A stretch of DNA of 64,000 nt from Actinomycetota bacterium (GCA_016278725.1 JADQBG010000011.1:62001-126000), one strand, 5' to 3'; counted from the first letter of the stretch, positions 1 through 9,097 are shown. Program-made: numbers and translations. The notes: generated by a model not told the origin, from the letters alone.

Positions 1-724
1 CCGCCTTGCGGCTGACGGCGTCGTCACCCAGCGCAAAGACGTCGCGCCCGGCGAGGTCGTTTTCGAAGATGGCCGGATCCTGGGGAATCGTCATCGCAGG
101 CTCGAGCGAGGTGTGTTCGAGCAATGCCTGCACGTCCAGACCCTCCGGCACGCGGTTGACCACCACGTAGCGTTCCTTGACCACGAGACCCATCTCGTCG
201 ATCAACTCATTGACCCGCTCCACGGTGCGCATCCCGCGCACACTGGGATCGGTGACCACCAACATCACGTCGACGTCTCTGGTGGTGTGCCGGCTCAGGT
301 GTTCGAGGCCACCCTCGTTGTCCATCAGCACCCAGTCGTACTCCTTGGCCAAGGTCTTGATGTACTCCCGCAGGAGGTTGTTGGCGTAGCAGTAGCAACC
401 GGGCCCTTCCGGACGGCCCATCACCAAGAGGTCGTAGCCCTTGGCCTCGGCCAGAGCCTCGTGCATCTTGTACTCGATCCAGCTCTGCTTGTCCCAGCCG
501 GTCGGGATCTCGCGCGCGCCGACGAAAGCTTCTTCCCGCAGGCCGCCCACAGTGGCCGGAGCCTTGACCCCCAGGACCTCGCCGAGGTTGGCATTCGGAT
601 CCGCATCGACCACCAGGATCGGCGCCTCATCGCGCTCCACCAATTCGCGGAGGATGAGGCCCGTCAGGGTGGTCTTGCCCGTCCCCCCTTTGCCGGCCAC
701 CGCCACGGTTCTCGTTTCGCTCAG
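1..724 (-). CDS. cooC: CooC-type nickel-insertion ATPase (3' part beyond window)
   Basis: This MinD/CooC-family P-loop ATPase is expected to help insert nickel into carbon monoxide dehydrogenase in the cytoplasm. The N-terminus carries the deviant Walker A motif GKGGTGKTT (about residues 11-19), followed by a Walker A'-like VVDADPNANLGE and later LMDNEGG. About 241 residues are visible and the frame is still open at the left edge. No ATG is available. A CTG at 724-722, 6 nt after GGAGG and overlapping the upstream TGA, gives MSETRTVAVAGKGG, a typical start for the family; GTG at 706 has no ribosome site. It is last of the visible fhs-RACo-cooC operon. Family assignment is secure; the substrate is inferred from context. 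Confidence 0.88.
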   Translation of the reverse strand, partial: MSETRTVAVAGKGGTGKTTLTGLILRELVERDEAPILVVDADPNANLGEVLGVKAPATVGGLREEAFVGAREIPTGWDKQSWIEYKMHEALAEAKGYDLLVMGRPEGPGCYCYANNLLREYIKTLAKEYDWVLMDNEGGLEHLSRHTTRDVDVMLVVTDPSVRGMRTVERVNELIDEMGLVVKERYVVVNRVPEGLDVQALLEHTSLEPAMTIPQDPAIFENDLAGRDVFALGDDAVSRKA

Positions 725-2676
725 GACGCGCCTCCGGTCTCGTTCAACACCTTGTCCATGTTGGGGAAGTAGGTCATGTCCGTGTGGGGCAGGAACATGG
801 CCGCCATATAGTAGTCCATGAAGGTCTGGTTGTCGGAAAGCTCCACGTTGGTCATCGAGGTGGCGATCTGCTCCGCCGAGCGCAGCAGCTCCTTGGAGAA
901 CGACACCAGTCTCGCGCCCAGCAACGAGCCGTTGCCCACGAAGGTGAATTTCTCGAAGTCAATCTCGGGGAACAGGCCGATGGCCTGGGCCTGCTCGATT
1001 CTCAGGTACTTGCCGAAACCACCCGCGACGTAGACCTGCTCCAGGTCGCTCCAGTCGAGCGCCACGCTCTCCAAAAGAGTCTGGATGCCCGCGTAGATGG
1101 CCGCTTTGGCGCGCACCAGGTTGTCGATGTCCGCCTCGGTGATGACGATGTCGTCTCCCGTGCCCGAGTACTCGGCCTCGACCAGGACGTACTCGTTCGC
1201 CCCCTCGGTCTCCCGCACCCGCCAGGTGTCCAGTTCCGTGCGGAACTTGCCGTTCTGGGTGATCACCCCGGTCTCCAGAAGTTCGGCGATGGCGTCGATG
1301 ATGCCGGAGCCACAGATACCCACCGGGGAGACCTCGCTGATGGTCAGAATCGTGGGATCGTACGTCACCGGGTCGATGCGCACGCTTTCGACGGCCCCGT
1401 CCGTCGCCCGCATGCCGTGCTTTATCCCGCCCCCCTCGAACGCCGGTCCGGCAGAACAGGAGGTGGCCAGCAGCCAGTCTTTGTTGCCGACCACGGCCTC
1501 GCCGTTGGTGCCGATGTCCATGTAGAGCGTGATCTTTTCGGTGCGGAACATGCCGGAACCCAGCACGCCCGAAACGATGTCTCCACCCACGTAGCTGGAA
1601 ACGCTGGGGAAAGTGTAGAGGTGGACATGCCGGCCCACCTCGATCCCGTCGCCCAGATTCGCCGCCCTGACCGGCGGAATGAAGTCCGCGGGCGGCACGT
1701 ACGGCGTCATCCGCAAATACTTGGGGTCGATACCGACCAGCAGGCAGGTCATGGTGGTGTTGCCCGCAGCCACCAGGTGGCTGATCTTCATGCGGTCGAT
1801 GCCCGAGGAAGCCACCAGGCTGTCGATGATGTCGTTTATGGTGTTGACGATCGCCTGCTGCAGCCGTTCCCGGCCGCGGCTCTTCTGGGAAAAGACGATC
1901 CGGCTGATAACGTCCTCGCCGAAGCTGATCTGCCGGTTGTACTCGGAGGCCTGGGCCAGGCTCACCCCTTGCTTGAGGTCGAGCAACTGGCCCCAGACGG
2001 TGGTGGTGCCGATATCGAGGACCACCGAGTAATCCTCATTGCAGACGGCGCCCGGCTCGAGGTTGATCACCTTGTAGCCGTAATTGGTGTCGACCACCGT
2101 CGCCGTGACCGACCAATCCTGCTCGCGCAGGATGTGCGGCATGTTGCGGATCCAGATGGAGTCGACGGAAGCGTTCTCCAAATGGTGCTCGTCCTTCAGC
2201 CCCTTCTTGAAGCGGGCGAGGTCGTTCAGGTTGTCGAGCGCGCTGGGCTCCGGGAGCGTGAGGCAGACCTTCTTCACCACCGGGTCCAGGGTCCAGTCCG
2301 GAACCAGCGATTCCAGTTCTGCCGGGGTGAGCAGCTTGCCCTTACGGTCGCCCACCATCTCCCGGTCGAGCACCGCCGCATTACCCATGCGCGATGTCTC
2401 CGGGACGAAGACCACAACATCCGAGCGGAGGTAGGTCTGGCAGGCCAGCCGCAGCCCGGATTCCCAGTCGGCGTCGTCGATTTTGGAGGCGCGCTCGGCC
2501 ACGGTCTCGCCGGACACCAGTTTGACCACGCACTTCCCGCAGGAACCGGCGCCGCCACACGAGGCGTTGATGTGGACGCCCGAGCGCATGGCCGCGCGCA
2601 GAATGGATTCATCCGGGGCGACGTCGCTTATGGCGAGGTCGCCCGGTTGAAAGGTGAGGGTGTAGCGCTCGGTCAC
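721..2676 (-). CDS. RACo-type ASKHA corrinoid protein reductive activator (DUF4445)
   Basis: The 651-residue protein has an N-terminal plant-type [2Fe-2S] ferredoxin domain with Cys40, Cys46, Cys49 and Cys79 (CGGAGSCGKC, then LACQ). A linker and a C-terminal ASKHA ATPase domain of the RACo/RamA type follow. Characterised relatives use ATP to drive reduction of inactive Co(II) corrinoid proteins back to Co(I). Between formyl-THF synthetase and CooC, the likely client is the corrinoid iron-sulfur protein of the Wood-Ljungdahl pathway, but a methyltransferase corrinoid protein is possible. The start is GTG at 2676, with GAGGG about 6 nt upstream. The stop overlaps the proposed cooC start. Confidence 0.9.
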   Translation of the reverse strand: MTERYTLTFQPGDLAISDVAPDESILRAAMRSGVHINASCGGAGSCGKCVVKLVSGETVAERASKIDDADWESGLRLACQTYLRSDVVVFVPETSRMGNAAVLDREMVGDRKGKLLTPAELESLVPDWTLDPVVKKVCLTLPEPSALDNLNDLARFKKGLKDEHHLENASVDSIWIRNMPHILREQDWSVTATVVDTNYGYKVINLEPGAVCNEDYSVVLDIGTTTVWGQLLDLKQGVSLAQASEYNRQISFGEDVISRIVFSQKSRGRERLQQAIVNTINDIIDSLVASSGIDRMKISHLVAAGNTTMTCLLVGIDPKYLRMTPYVPPADFIPPVRAANLGDGIEVGRHVHLYTFPSVSSYVGGDIVSGVLGSGMFRTEKITLYMDIGTNGEAVVGNKDWLLATSCSAGPAFEGGGIKHGMRATDGAVESVRIDPVTYDPTILTISEVSPVGICGSGIIDAIAELLETGVITQNGKFRTELDTWRVRETEGANEYVLVEAEYSGTGDDIVITEADIDNLVRAKAAIYAGIQTLLESVALDWSDLEQVYVAGGFGKYLRIEQAQAIGLFPEIDFEKFTFVGNGSLLGARLVSFSKELLRSAEQIATSMTNVELSDNQTFMDYYMAAMFLPHTDMTYFPNMDKVLNETGGAS

Positions 2677-2713
2677 GCTACACCCTCGAACCGTTGTCTG
2701 CTGCAGACGCCAC

Positions 2714-4387
2714 CTAGAACAGACCGACGATCTTCCCGTCGCTGGTCAGGTCGATGTTCTCGGCGGCCGGCTTTTTGGGCAGCCCGGGCATGGTCATCAT
2801 CTTGCCGCAGACGGGCACGATGAAGCCGGAGCCCGTGTTCAGCCGCACCTCACGCACGGTCAGCCGCCAATCCCTCGGCCGGCCGACCTTGGTCTTGTCG
2901 TCGGAAAGGGAGGCTTGGGTCTTGGCCATGCAGATGGGCAGGTTGCTGTAGCCCAGTTGGTTGATGCGCTCGATGGACTCTTCCGCCTCGGCGGCGTAAT
3001 CAACGCCGTCGGCTCCGTAGATCTTGGTCGCGATGGCCTCGATCTTCTCTTTGATGGGCTGCTCGACGTCGTAGAGGAACTTGAAGTCCGGCTCCTCCTC
3101 GGAGCACATGCGCACGATCTCCCGCGCCAAGTCCACGCCGCCTTCGCCCCCGTTGGCCCACACGTCGGACAGCACGACCTTGGAGCCCATCTCCTTGACC
3201 CGCTTGTCCAGGTGCGCCAACTCGGCGTCGGTGTCGGTGGGGAACTTGTTGATGGCGACCACGACCGGTACGCCGAACAGTTGCATGTTCTCGACGTGCT
3301 TCTGGAGGTTCTCCAGACCTTTGTCCAGCGCGTCGACGTTCTCTTCCTTCAGGTTCTCGAAGGCGACACCGCCGTGCATCTTCAGCGCGCGAACGGTGGC
3401 CACGAGCACCACGGCGTCCGGGACCAGGCCGGCGTAACGGCACTTGATGTCGAAGAACTTCTCCGCGCCCAGGTCGGCGGCGAAGCCCGCTTCGGTGACC
3501 ACGTAGTCGGCCAGCTTGAGAGCCAGCTTGGTCGCCTGCACCGAGTTACAACCGTGAGCGATGTTCGCGAACGGGCCGCCGTGAACGATGGCGGGAGTGT
3601 TCTCCAGAGTTTGCACCAGGTTGGGCATGAGCGCGTCCTTGAGCAGGACGGCCATGGAGCCCGAGGCCTTGATGTCGGCGGCGGTGATCGCGTTCCCGTC
3701 CTTGTCGAAGCCCAACGTCACCCGGCCGAGCCGCTCCTTGAGATCGTCCAGGTCGTTCGCCAGGCAGAGGATGGCCATGACCTCGGAGGCCACGGTGATG
3801 TCGAAGCGGCTATCCCGTTCGACGCCCTCGCCTTCCTTGCCGATAGTGACGGCGCGCAGGGCGCGGTCATTCAGGTCGACCACGCGCGGCCAGACGATGT
3901 TCTCGGTGTCGATGCCGAGATCGTTGCCCTGGAAGAGGTGGTTGTCGAGGATGGCGGCGCACAGGTTGTGCGCGGTGGTGATCGCGTGCAGATCGCCGGT
4001 GAAATGCAGGTTGATGTCCTCCATCGGGACCACCTGGGCATAGCCGCCGCCCGCGGCGCCACCTTTGATTCCGAAAGAGGGACCCAGAGAGGGCTCGCGG
4101 AGGGTGGTGATGACCGATTCGCCGATCTTGGCGAGGCCCATCGAAAGACCCACGTTGGTGGTGGTCTTCCCCTCGCCGGCCGGGGTCGGGGTAATTGCCG
4201 TGCAGAGAATCAGTTTGCCGTCGGGATTGTCCTTGACTCGATCCATCACATCCAGATGGATCTTCGCCTTGTACTTCCCGTATAGATCGAGATCATCCTC
4301 CGAGAGGCCAAGCTTGTCAGCCACCTCGATGATCGGCTTGAGCTCAGCCTCTTGCGCGATTTCGATATCGCTCTTGTACTCCGCCAA
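2714..4387 (-). CDS. fhs: Formate--tetrahydrofolate ligase
   Basis: The enzyme ligates formate to tetrahydrofolate using ATP, the second step of the methyl branch of the Wood-Ljungdahl pathway. The nucleotide-binding motif [11 protein letters not shown] is at about residues 67-76, and the N-terminus KSDIEIAQ is characteristic. I prefer a TTG start at 4387: GGGAGG lies just upstream, the product (557 aa) matches the usual length, and the candidate promoter at 4431-4459 would leave only about 13 nt before the alternative ATG at 4411, which has no Shine-Dalgarno. It is the first gene of the operon with RACo and cooC. Confidence 0.96.
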   Translation of the reverse strand: MAEYKSDIEIAQEAELKPIIEVADKLGLSEDDLDLYGKYKAKIHLDVMDRVKDNPDGKLILCTAITPTPAGEGKTTTNVGLSMGLAKIGESVITTLREPSLGPSFGIKGGAAGGGYAQVVPMEDINLHFTGDLHAITTAHNLCAAILDNHLFQGNDLGIDTENIVWPRVVDLNDRALRAVTIGKEGEGVERDSRFDITVASEVMAILCLANDLDDLKERLGRVTLGFDKDGNAITAADIKASGSMAVLLKDALMPNLVQTLENTPAIVHGGPFANIAHGCNSVQATKLALKLADYVVTEAGFAADLGAEKFFDIKCRYAGLVPDAVVLVATVRALKMHGGVAFENLKEENVDALDKGLENLQKHVENMQLFGVPVVVAINKFPTDTDAELAHLDKRVKEMGSKVVLSDVWANGGEGGVDLAREIVRMCSEEEPDFKFLYDVEQPIKEKIEAIATKIYGADGVDYAAEAEESIERINQLGYSNLPICMAKTQASLSDDKTKVGRPRDWRLTVREVRLNTGSGFIVPVCGKMMTMPGLPKKPAAENIDLTSDGKIVGLF

Positions 4388-4430
4388 TGCCCCTCCCTTT
4401 ACCTTTTCCATTGTTTCAGCTGGCGCGACG

Positions 4431-4459
4431 ATTCTAAGTGACGAAAGATGCTAACGCAA
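4431..4459 (-). promoter_or_regulatory. Candidate sigma70 promoter for fhs-RACo-cooC
   Basis: On the minus strand there is TTGCGT (4459-4454), a 17-bp spacer and TAGAAT (4436-4431). Transcription would start near 4424, about 37 nt before the preferred TTG start. This is a consensus match by eye only. Confidence 0.5.
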
Positions 4460-4503
4460 ATAGGTAAGACCGTTCAAGTTCGGTCTCGCCCCGCTCCTCC
4501 TTC

Positions 4504-5763
4504 CTAGGTGCCGTTCCCCGGACCGGCACTCCTCCTGGCGGCGACCGCCTCGTGCATGACCTGCTTCAGCGAGCGCCCGCTCTGCTCCGCCACCCGGCGG
4601 CAATCCTCGTACTCCGGGGAACAGGTGACCTCGACCCCCTTCCAATAGCCTACCTTGACCGAGACCTCGCCGTCCCCCACAGACACGCATTCCGTGCGCC
4701 GCTCGAGTTCATGGCGCCCGCTCAGCCTCCGTCTCAGGCCGAAAGTGGTGGATTCGGCAAAGATGGCGTCCACCAGCGGATCTTCGTCCTCGGGGCGGGC
4801 GATCACGGTCAGTTGCACTCCCGGCCGGCTTTTCTTCATAAGCACCGGGACCAGATAGACGTCCAGAGCGCCCAGCGCGAACAGGCGGCTCTGAAGGAAG
4901 CCGAGGACTTCGGGCGTGGCGTCGTCGATGGCGGCTTCGAGGACCAGGCAGGAGGGTTCCGCTTCGGCCAAGGCGTCATCTCCGGATTCGCCGGGAATTT
5001 CGGCGGTCTTCCCCACGACCGCCCGCAGCAGGTTCGGTCCGTGCTCGAGGACGCGATGGCCCGCTCCGTAACCCACGGCCTGCACGGTCATGGGCGGCAA
5101 TCCGCCCCAAAAGTCGGCCGCTTCGGTGAGAAGCAGGGCGCCCGTGGGCGTCGTCACCTCGCAGCTTTCCGGCCCGGCCGTGACCGGCACACCCTCGAGG
5201 AGAGCCAGGGTGGCTGGTGCGGGAATCCCCACATCCCCATGCTCGGTCCGCAGCCTGCCTTGGCCCAGAGGCACCGGCCCCACGGCCACGCGCTCGATAC
5301 CGAGCTCGTGAAGCAGGCTGAAGAAACCCACCACGTCGACCATCGTGTCGACCGCACCCAGTTCGTGGAAGTGGACCTCGTTGACGGGGACGCCGTGCAG
5401 GTCGGCCTCCACTCGGGCGAGACGGTCGAGGGCCTTCAGCGAACGCTGCCGCACCTGCTCGGGCAGCGCAGCCGCCCGAACCAACGCAGACACCTCCCGG
5501 GGCCCCCGGCGCGGCTGCCCGCCGCCATCCTCCACGGTCAGGCGCGTGCAGGCGAAGCCCTTCTCCACCCCACGCTCCGCGCGAACCCTGACGTTCGGGA
5601 GGCCCAGGGCCGCGATCGTCCCGGCGAGCCCCCGTTCCAGGTCTCGCTCCGGAAAAGCGTCGAGGAGGGCCGCCAGGAGCATGTCTCCGGCTGCGCCCGC
5701 CCAGAGGTCCACATATAAAAGCGTCCTCGGTCCGGTCTTGGTCTTATCAGTCTGGTTTTCCAT
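4504..5763 (-). CDS. larC: Nickel pincer cofactor biosynthesis protein LarC
   Basis: LarC is the CTP-dependent cyclometallase that inserts nickel into the pyridinium dithiocarboxylate precursor of the lactate racemase-type cofactor. The protein (419 aa) has the expected N-terminal motif DLWAGAAGDMLL (residues 19-30) and full family length. No larA, larB or larE lies in the window, so the client enzyme is unknown; LarA-like racemases other than lactate racemase use the same cofactor. The ATG at 5763 has no clear ribosome site, and a possible promoter lies very close upstream. The gene is transcribed divergently from the XRE regulator. Confidence 0.93.
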   Translation of the reverse strand: MENQTDKTKTGPRTLLYVDLWAGAAGDMLLAALLDAFPERDLERGLAGTIAALGLPNVRVRAERGVEKGFACTRLTVEDGGGQPRRGPREVSALVRAAALPEQVRQRSLKALDRLARVEADLHGVPVNEVHFHELGAVDTMVDVVGFFSLLHELGIERVAVGPVPLGQGRLRTEHGDVGIPAPATLALLEGVPVTAGPESCEVTTPTGALLLTEAADFWGGLPPMTVQAVGYGAGHRVLEHGPNLLRAVVGKTAEIPGESGDDALAEAEPSCLVLEAAIDDATPEVLGFLQSRLFALGALDVYLVPVLMKKSRPGVQLTVIARPEDEDPLVDAIFAESTTFGLRRRLSGRHELERRTECVSVGDGEVSVKVGYWKGVEVTCSPEYEDCRRVAEQSGRSLKQVMHEAVAARRSAGPGNGT

Positions 5764-5775
5764 GGCAGAAAGACA

Positions 5776-5804
5776 ATCTTATGGTCCCGCGCTGGGCATC
5801 ACAA
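5776..5804 (-). promoter_or_regulatory. Candidate promoter for larC
   Basis: TTGTGA (5804-5799), a 17-bp spacer and TAAGAT (5781-5776) lie on the minus strand. The -10 box ends 12 nt before the larC ATG, which would give a leader of only a few nucleotides. The match to consensus is moderate. Confidence 0.35.
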
Positions 5805-5834
5805 GCGGGTTCGCGGATCTCTCCCGGGTTTTCG

Positions 5835-5863
5835 TTGCAATAGCGTCCGCATCTTTCTAGACT
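5835..5863 (+). promoter_or_regulatory. Candidate promoter for XRE-CPBP pair
   Basis: TTGCAA (5835-5840), a 17-bp spacer and TAGACT (5858-5863) lie about 55 nt upstream of the XRE ATG in the divergent larC/XRE region. Each hexamer matches consensus at 4 of 6 positions. Confidence 0.35.
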
Positions 5864-5916
5864 TCGGGATATCGCCGCCAGCGTACGGAACCCCACCCGA
5901 AGCGGACAGGGATGGA

Positions 5917-6288
5917 ATGATCGAAGAGAGGCTCGCGCACTACATCGGCCGGACCGTGAGGCGCCTGCGCCTGGAGCGCGACTTCACCCTGCAGGCGCTG
6001 GCCGATGAGTCCGGTATCTCCAAGAGCTATCTGGGGGATATCGAGAAGGGACGCAAGAACCCGACCACCGACGTCCTCGAGTCGATCGCTCGAGCCCTGG
6101 CGGTGCCGTCGCGGCAACTGCTCTATCAGGCCGCTCTCGACGAAGGTGCGGCGGCGGGAGGTCAGTTGGTCCTGGAGGAGGACCGTGACGAAGAGATGGA
6201 GGTCCGGGAGATTCAACAGTTGTCCCGCCGTCTGGGCCCTCGGGACCGACGGCTCTTGATAGACCTCGCCCGGCGCCTGTCGAAATGA
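5917..6288 (+). CDS. XRE-family helix-turn-helix regulator
   Basis: This 123-residue protein begins with a Cro/C1-type DNA-binding domain (about residues 12-68) containing the helix-turn-helix ALADESGISKSYLGDIEKG and the typical NPTTDVLESIARAL that follows. The remaining ~55 residues are acidic, without a recognisable sensory fold. It overlaps the CPBP protease gene by 4 bp (ATGA), so the two are translationally coupled. It may control this operon or the divergent larC. Its ligand is unknown. Confidence 0.85.
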   Translation: MIEERLAHYIGRTVRRLRLERDFTLQALADESGISKSYLGDIEKGRKNPTTDVLESIARALAVPSRQLLYQAALDEGAAAGGQLVLEEDRDEEMEVREIQQLSRRLGPRDRRLLIDLARRLSK

Positions 6289-7235
6289 GCCGGCCTCCGA
6301 CTGAAGACCGAGACGAGTTCCGGCCGGGCGGGTCTCGAGCGGGATCCGGCCCCGACGACGCCGGATTCGACGCCGACAATGCCGAGCCGGGGGCGGCGGA
6401 TGTGGGGCCGCGAGGCGAGGATCCGGGCCATGGGGCCGACCATGGCGAGCCGGGGCCGGCCGCCAACGCCGGCTCTGCGAGCGGCTTCTACTCCACGAGG
6501 CTTGCCCACTACGGCAGCTGGAGGATGGTGGTGGGGCTCCTGCTGCTGTCCGTGCTCCTGGCCAACCTGGCCGGTCTCGCCATCTCCTTCGCGGCGCTGG
6601 GCCTCGACGTCCAGAGCAGCGAACTCCTGAGCAACCCGGTGACCGTGCTGCTCCTGCTGTTCTTGCAGGCGGTGATCTTCGTTTCGGTGGTCTACTACTT
6701 CATGGTCCGCCGACGGGTGACATCTTGGCGGGAAATGGGAGTGGCCGACTACGGACCGGGGAGCTCCATCCTGCGCGGCCTCGGTTACGGGCTGCTCTTC
6801 CTTTTCGTATCGGGCGTGGTAGGCATTCTTCAGTCGCTTCTGGGCATCGAGCAGACCGATCCCCTGCCTTTCGACGTGGATACCCACAGCCTCTTCGGAC
6901 GCGCCTCGCTGCTCTTCGGAGGCGTGGTGCTCGCCCCCATCAGCGAGGAGATCTTCTTCCGGGGATACATCTTCCGGGCGATGGCCGCCCGCAAGGGCCT
7001 GATCCTGGGGATCGTCTACAGCTCCGCCCTATTTGGCGCCATCCACCTGATACGGGATCTTCCCAGCGATACCGCGGGCCTGCCCGGCTACTTCTCGGTC
7101 TTCCTGCCGATCGCCGTGGGCTCGACCCTGCTGGCAGTCGCGTATCACCGCAGCCGCGACCTCTGGACCCCAATCGTGGCCCACGCGATCAACAATGCTT
7201 TCGCCATCGGGGTTCTCTTCGCCGCCGGTTCCTAG
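6285..7235 (+). CDS. CPBP-family intramembrane metalloprotease
   Basis: The protein (316 aa) has a disordered Gly/Asp/Glu-rich N-terminal tail of about 65 residues, then hydrophobic segments at roughly 80-105, 118-140, 165-185, 205-220, 237-252 and 270-288. Family motifs are EEIFFR (residues 221-226), GAIH (His254) and HAINN (300-304), the glutamate/histidine set of the CPBP (Abi, Rce1-like) glutamic intramembrane proteases. Its substrate is unknown. It is translationally coupled to the XRE regulator. Its final codons and stop lie in a 22-bp tandem duplication. Confidence 0.88.
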   Translation: MSRPPTEDRDEFRPGGSRAGSGPDDAGFDADNAEPGAADVGPRGEDPGHGADHGEPGPAANAGSASGFYSTRLAHYGSWRMVVGLLLLSVLLANLAGLAISFAALGLDVQSSELLSNPVTVLLLLFLQAVIFVSVVYYFMVRRRVTSWREMGVADYGPGSSILRGLGYGLLFLFVSGVVGILQSLLGIEQTDPLPFDVDTHSLFGRASLLFGGVVLAPISEEIFFRGYIFRAMAARKGLILGIVYSSALFGAIHLIRDLPSDTAGLPGYFSVFLPIAVGSTLLAVAYHRSRDLWTPIVAHAINNAFAIGVLFAAGS

Positions 7236-7266
7236 CGCCCGCTCCGCCGGTTCCTAGCGCCCGCTC
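7223..7266. repeat. Perfect 22-bp tandem duplication over a stop codon
   Basis: Two identical 22-bp units lie at 7223-7244 and 7245-7266. Unit one contains the last codons and TAG stop of the CPBP protease gene; unit two repeats them downstream. The convergent metallopeptidase stop is at 7270. Confidence 0.95.
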
Positions 7267-7269
7267 CGC

Positions 7270-7647
7270 CTAGCCCCAGCCCATCTCTTCCAGCCGCTCG
7301 TCGGAGATACCGTAGAAGTGGGCAATCTCGTGAATCACGGTGCGCTGCACCTCTTCGCGCACCAACTCCGGCTCCTCGCCGGCAGCCCGCTCGAGGGGAC
7401 GCTGATAGATGACTATGCGGTCGGGAAGCACTCCGGCATACCAGGAACCCCGATCGGTCAGGGGTATCCCGTGGTAGAGACCGAGCAGGTCCGCGGGATC
7501 GGCTCCCTCCATGCCGGCATCCTCCAAGTCGTCTTCGGTGGGCCACTCCTCGATCACCACCTCGACGTTTTCCAAATGAACCAGGAACTCCTCGGGCAGG
7601 GAATCGAGCGCCTCGGCCACCAGTTCTTGAAAGCGATCCGATTCCAT
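7270..7647 (-). CDS. Zincin-like metallopeptidase (PF06262 type)
   Basis: This small cytoplasmic protein (125 aa) has the zinc-protease motif HEIAH at residues 106-110 with a nearby acidic residue (Glu117) in GISDERLEEMG, matching the short zincin-like metallopeptidase family common in actinobacteria. Its physiological substrate is not known. I chose ATG at 7647 because it begins the conserved ESDRFQELVAEALD segment and lies 4 bp after the rdgB stop; longer starts would run into rdgB. It is probably cotranscribed with rdgB, rph and murI. Confidence 0.85.
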   Translation of the reverse strand: MESDRFQELVAEALDSLPEEFLVHLENVEVVIEEWPTEDDLEDAGMEGADPADLLGLYHGIPLTDRGSWYAGVLPDRIVIYQRPLERAAGEEPELVREEVQRTVIHEIAHFYGISDERLEEMGWG

Positions 7648-7651
7648 AGGC

Positions 7652-8335
7652 CTAGCTGTCGCCGCCAGGGGAAGGCAGATCGCCGCCCGGGGAAGACAGA
7701 GCGCCGCCCGGCGGAGAGCCAATGGACTGCCACAGCGCGACGAGTGCCCTCACCGCGTCGCCGCGATGGGAGATTGCATCCTTTTCGTCCGGACCGCCTT
7801 CGGCGAGAGTGCGCTCCCAACCGGCCGGCCGGAAGACCGGATCGTACCCGAAACCGGTCTCCCCTCGGGGCTCCAGGGTGATGGTGCCTTCGAGCGTGCC
7901 TCTGGCCTCGAGCAATCCCGTTCCGGCAAGTCGAGCAAGTTCGGGTGGAAGGAGCAAGGCAAGCGCACAGACGAAGCGTCCGCGGCGGTCGCTCCGGCCG
8001 GACAGCTCCTCGAGCAGCCGAAGGACGTTCTCCCGATCGCCGGCATCCTCTCCGGCGTAGCGCGCGGACCTCACCCCCGGCTCGCCACCGAGAGCATCGA
8101 CTTCGAGCCCGGAATCGTCGGCCAACACGGCCACCTGGCCTCCGACCTCGGCGAAGCCAGCGCCGGCCTTGAGCAAGGCATTCTCGGCGAAAGTGGACCC
8201 GTTCTCCGGCGGCAGGGTTACGTCTGGGGCCAGCGGTTCAACCGCGAACCAGGCGCCCAGCAGGCGGCCGAACTCGCGCACCTTGCCGGCGTTGCGCGTC
8301 GCCAGATAGAGCCTTGGCCGGCCAGGCGGCGCCAT
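7652..8335 (-). CDS. rdgB: RdgB/HAM1 non-canonical purine NTP pyrophosphatase
   Basis: The enzyme hydrolyses XTP, dITP and related non-canonical nucleotides to monophosphates, cleaning the nucleotide pool. Visible motifs are LATRNAGKVREF at the N-terminus, ADDSGLEVDALGG in the middle and SHRGDAV near the C-terminus. The protein is 227 aa; the last ~22 residues are a family-atypical tail made of three Pro-Gly-Gly heptads encoded by a 21-bp tandem repeat. It sits between rph (3 bp away) and the small metallopeptidase; rdgB next to rph is a common arrangement. Confidence 0.95.
   Translation of the reverse strand: MAPPGRPRLYLATRNAGKVREFGRLLGAWFAVEPLAPDVTLPPENGSTFAENALLKAGAGFAEVGGQVAVLADDSGLEVDALGGEPGVRSARYAGEDAGDRENVLRLLEELSGRSDRRGRFVCALALLLPPELARLAGTGLLEARGTLEGTITLEPRGETGFGYDPVFRPAGWERTLAEGGPDEKDAISHRGDAVRALVALWQSIGSPPGGALSSPGGDLPSPGGDS
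7659..7721. repeat. Three 21-bp tandem repeats in rdgB 3' end
   Basis: The units are 7659-7679, 7680-7700 and 7701-7721, imperfect copies encoding three successive seven-residue P/S-PGG units immediately before the rdgB stop. Confidence 0.9.
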
Positions 8336-8338
8336 CGG

Positions 8339-9097
8339 CTAGCGGCTCAAGTAGCTCCGGGCGATGGTCTGCGCCTGCACAGAGCCGATCTCACGGATGC
8401 CTTCGGTGGCCAGATCGAGCAGCAGGTCGAGTTCACTGCGGTCGAAGAAACCCTCTTCCGCCGTGGCCTGCACCTCGATCAGCCCGCCGCTGCCGTTCAT
8501 CACCACGTTCATGTCTACCCCGGCGCTGCTGTCCTCGAGGTAGTCGAGGTCGAGCCGGGGTTCGCCCTCGACCAGGCCGACGCTGACCGCCGCGACCGAG
8601 TCCGACAGCGGCATCTGACGCAGGATTCCGGCTTCCACGGCCTTGTGCAGCGCGGCGTGGAGCGCGAGGTACGCCCCCGAGATGGAGGCGCAGCGCGTGC
8701 CGCCGTCGGCCTCGATCACGTCGCAGTCCACGTAGATGGTGCGCTCGCCGATTCCCTTGAGATTGATGATGCTGCGAAGGCTCCTTCCGATCAGCCTCTG
8801 GATCTCGAGAGTGCGCCCGCCCTGCCGGCCCCGGGAGGCCTCCCTGGCGGTGCGGTCCGAAGTAGAGGCGGGCAGCAACGAGTACTCGGCCGTCAGCCAG
8901 CCCTCGCCGCTTCCCCTGCGCCAATTGGGAACCCCGTTCGTTACGGTCGCCGTGCAAATCACCCGGGTCTTGCCGGCCTCGAACAAAACGGAACCGTCGG
9001 CCGATGAGATGAAGTCCGGGGTGACCCGCATCTCCCGCATCTGGTCCGACAGTCGGCCGCTCGGGCGCTCCTTGGCTTTGGGCTTAGCGGTGTCCAT
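8339..9097 (-). CDS. rph: Ribonuclease PH
   Basis: This phosphorolytic 3'-5' exoribonuclease trims tRNA precursors. The 252-residue sequence covers the complete fold, including FEAGKTRVICTATV, the conserved SLRSIINLKGIGERTIYVDCDV region and the C-terminal ATAEEGFFDRSEL. It directly follows murI, with the start immediately after the murI stop region, and precedes rdgB, so murI-rph-rdgB is one transcription unit. The first ~18 residues are charged and variable; a slightly later start cannot be excluded. Confidence 0.96.
   Translation of the reverse strand: MDTAKPKAKERPSGRLSDQMREMRVTPDFISSADGSVLFEAGKTRVICTATVTNGVPNWRRGSGEGWLTAEYSLLPASTSDRTAREASRGRQGGRTLEIQRLIGRSLRSIINLKGIGERTIYVDCDVIEADGGTRCASISGAYLALHAALHKAVEAGILRQMPLSDSVAAVSVGLVEGEPRLDLDYLEDSSAGVDMNVVMNGSGGLIEVQATAEEGFFDRSELDLLLDLATEGIREIGSVQAQTIARSYLSR

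Noticed and set aside
784-4285. Long plus-strand open frames opposite RACo and fhs
   Set aside because: They are antisense shadows of the clearly conserved minus-strand genes, with no known domains, produced by high GC at third positions.
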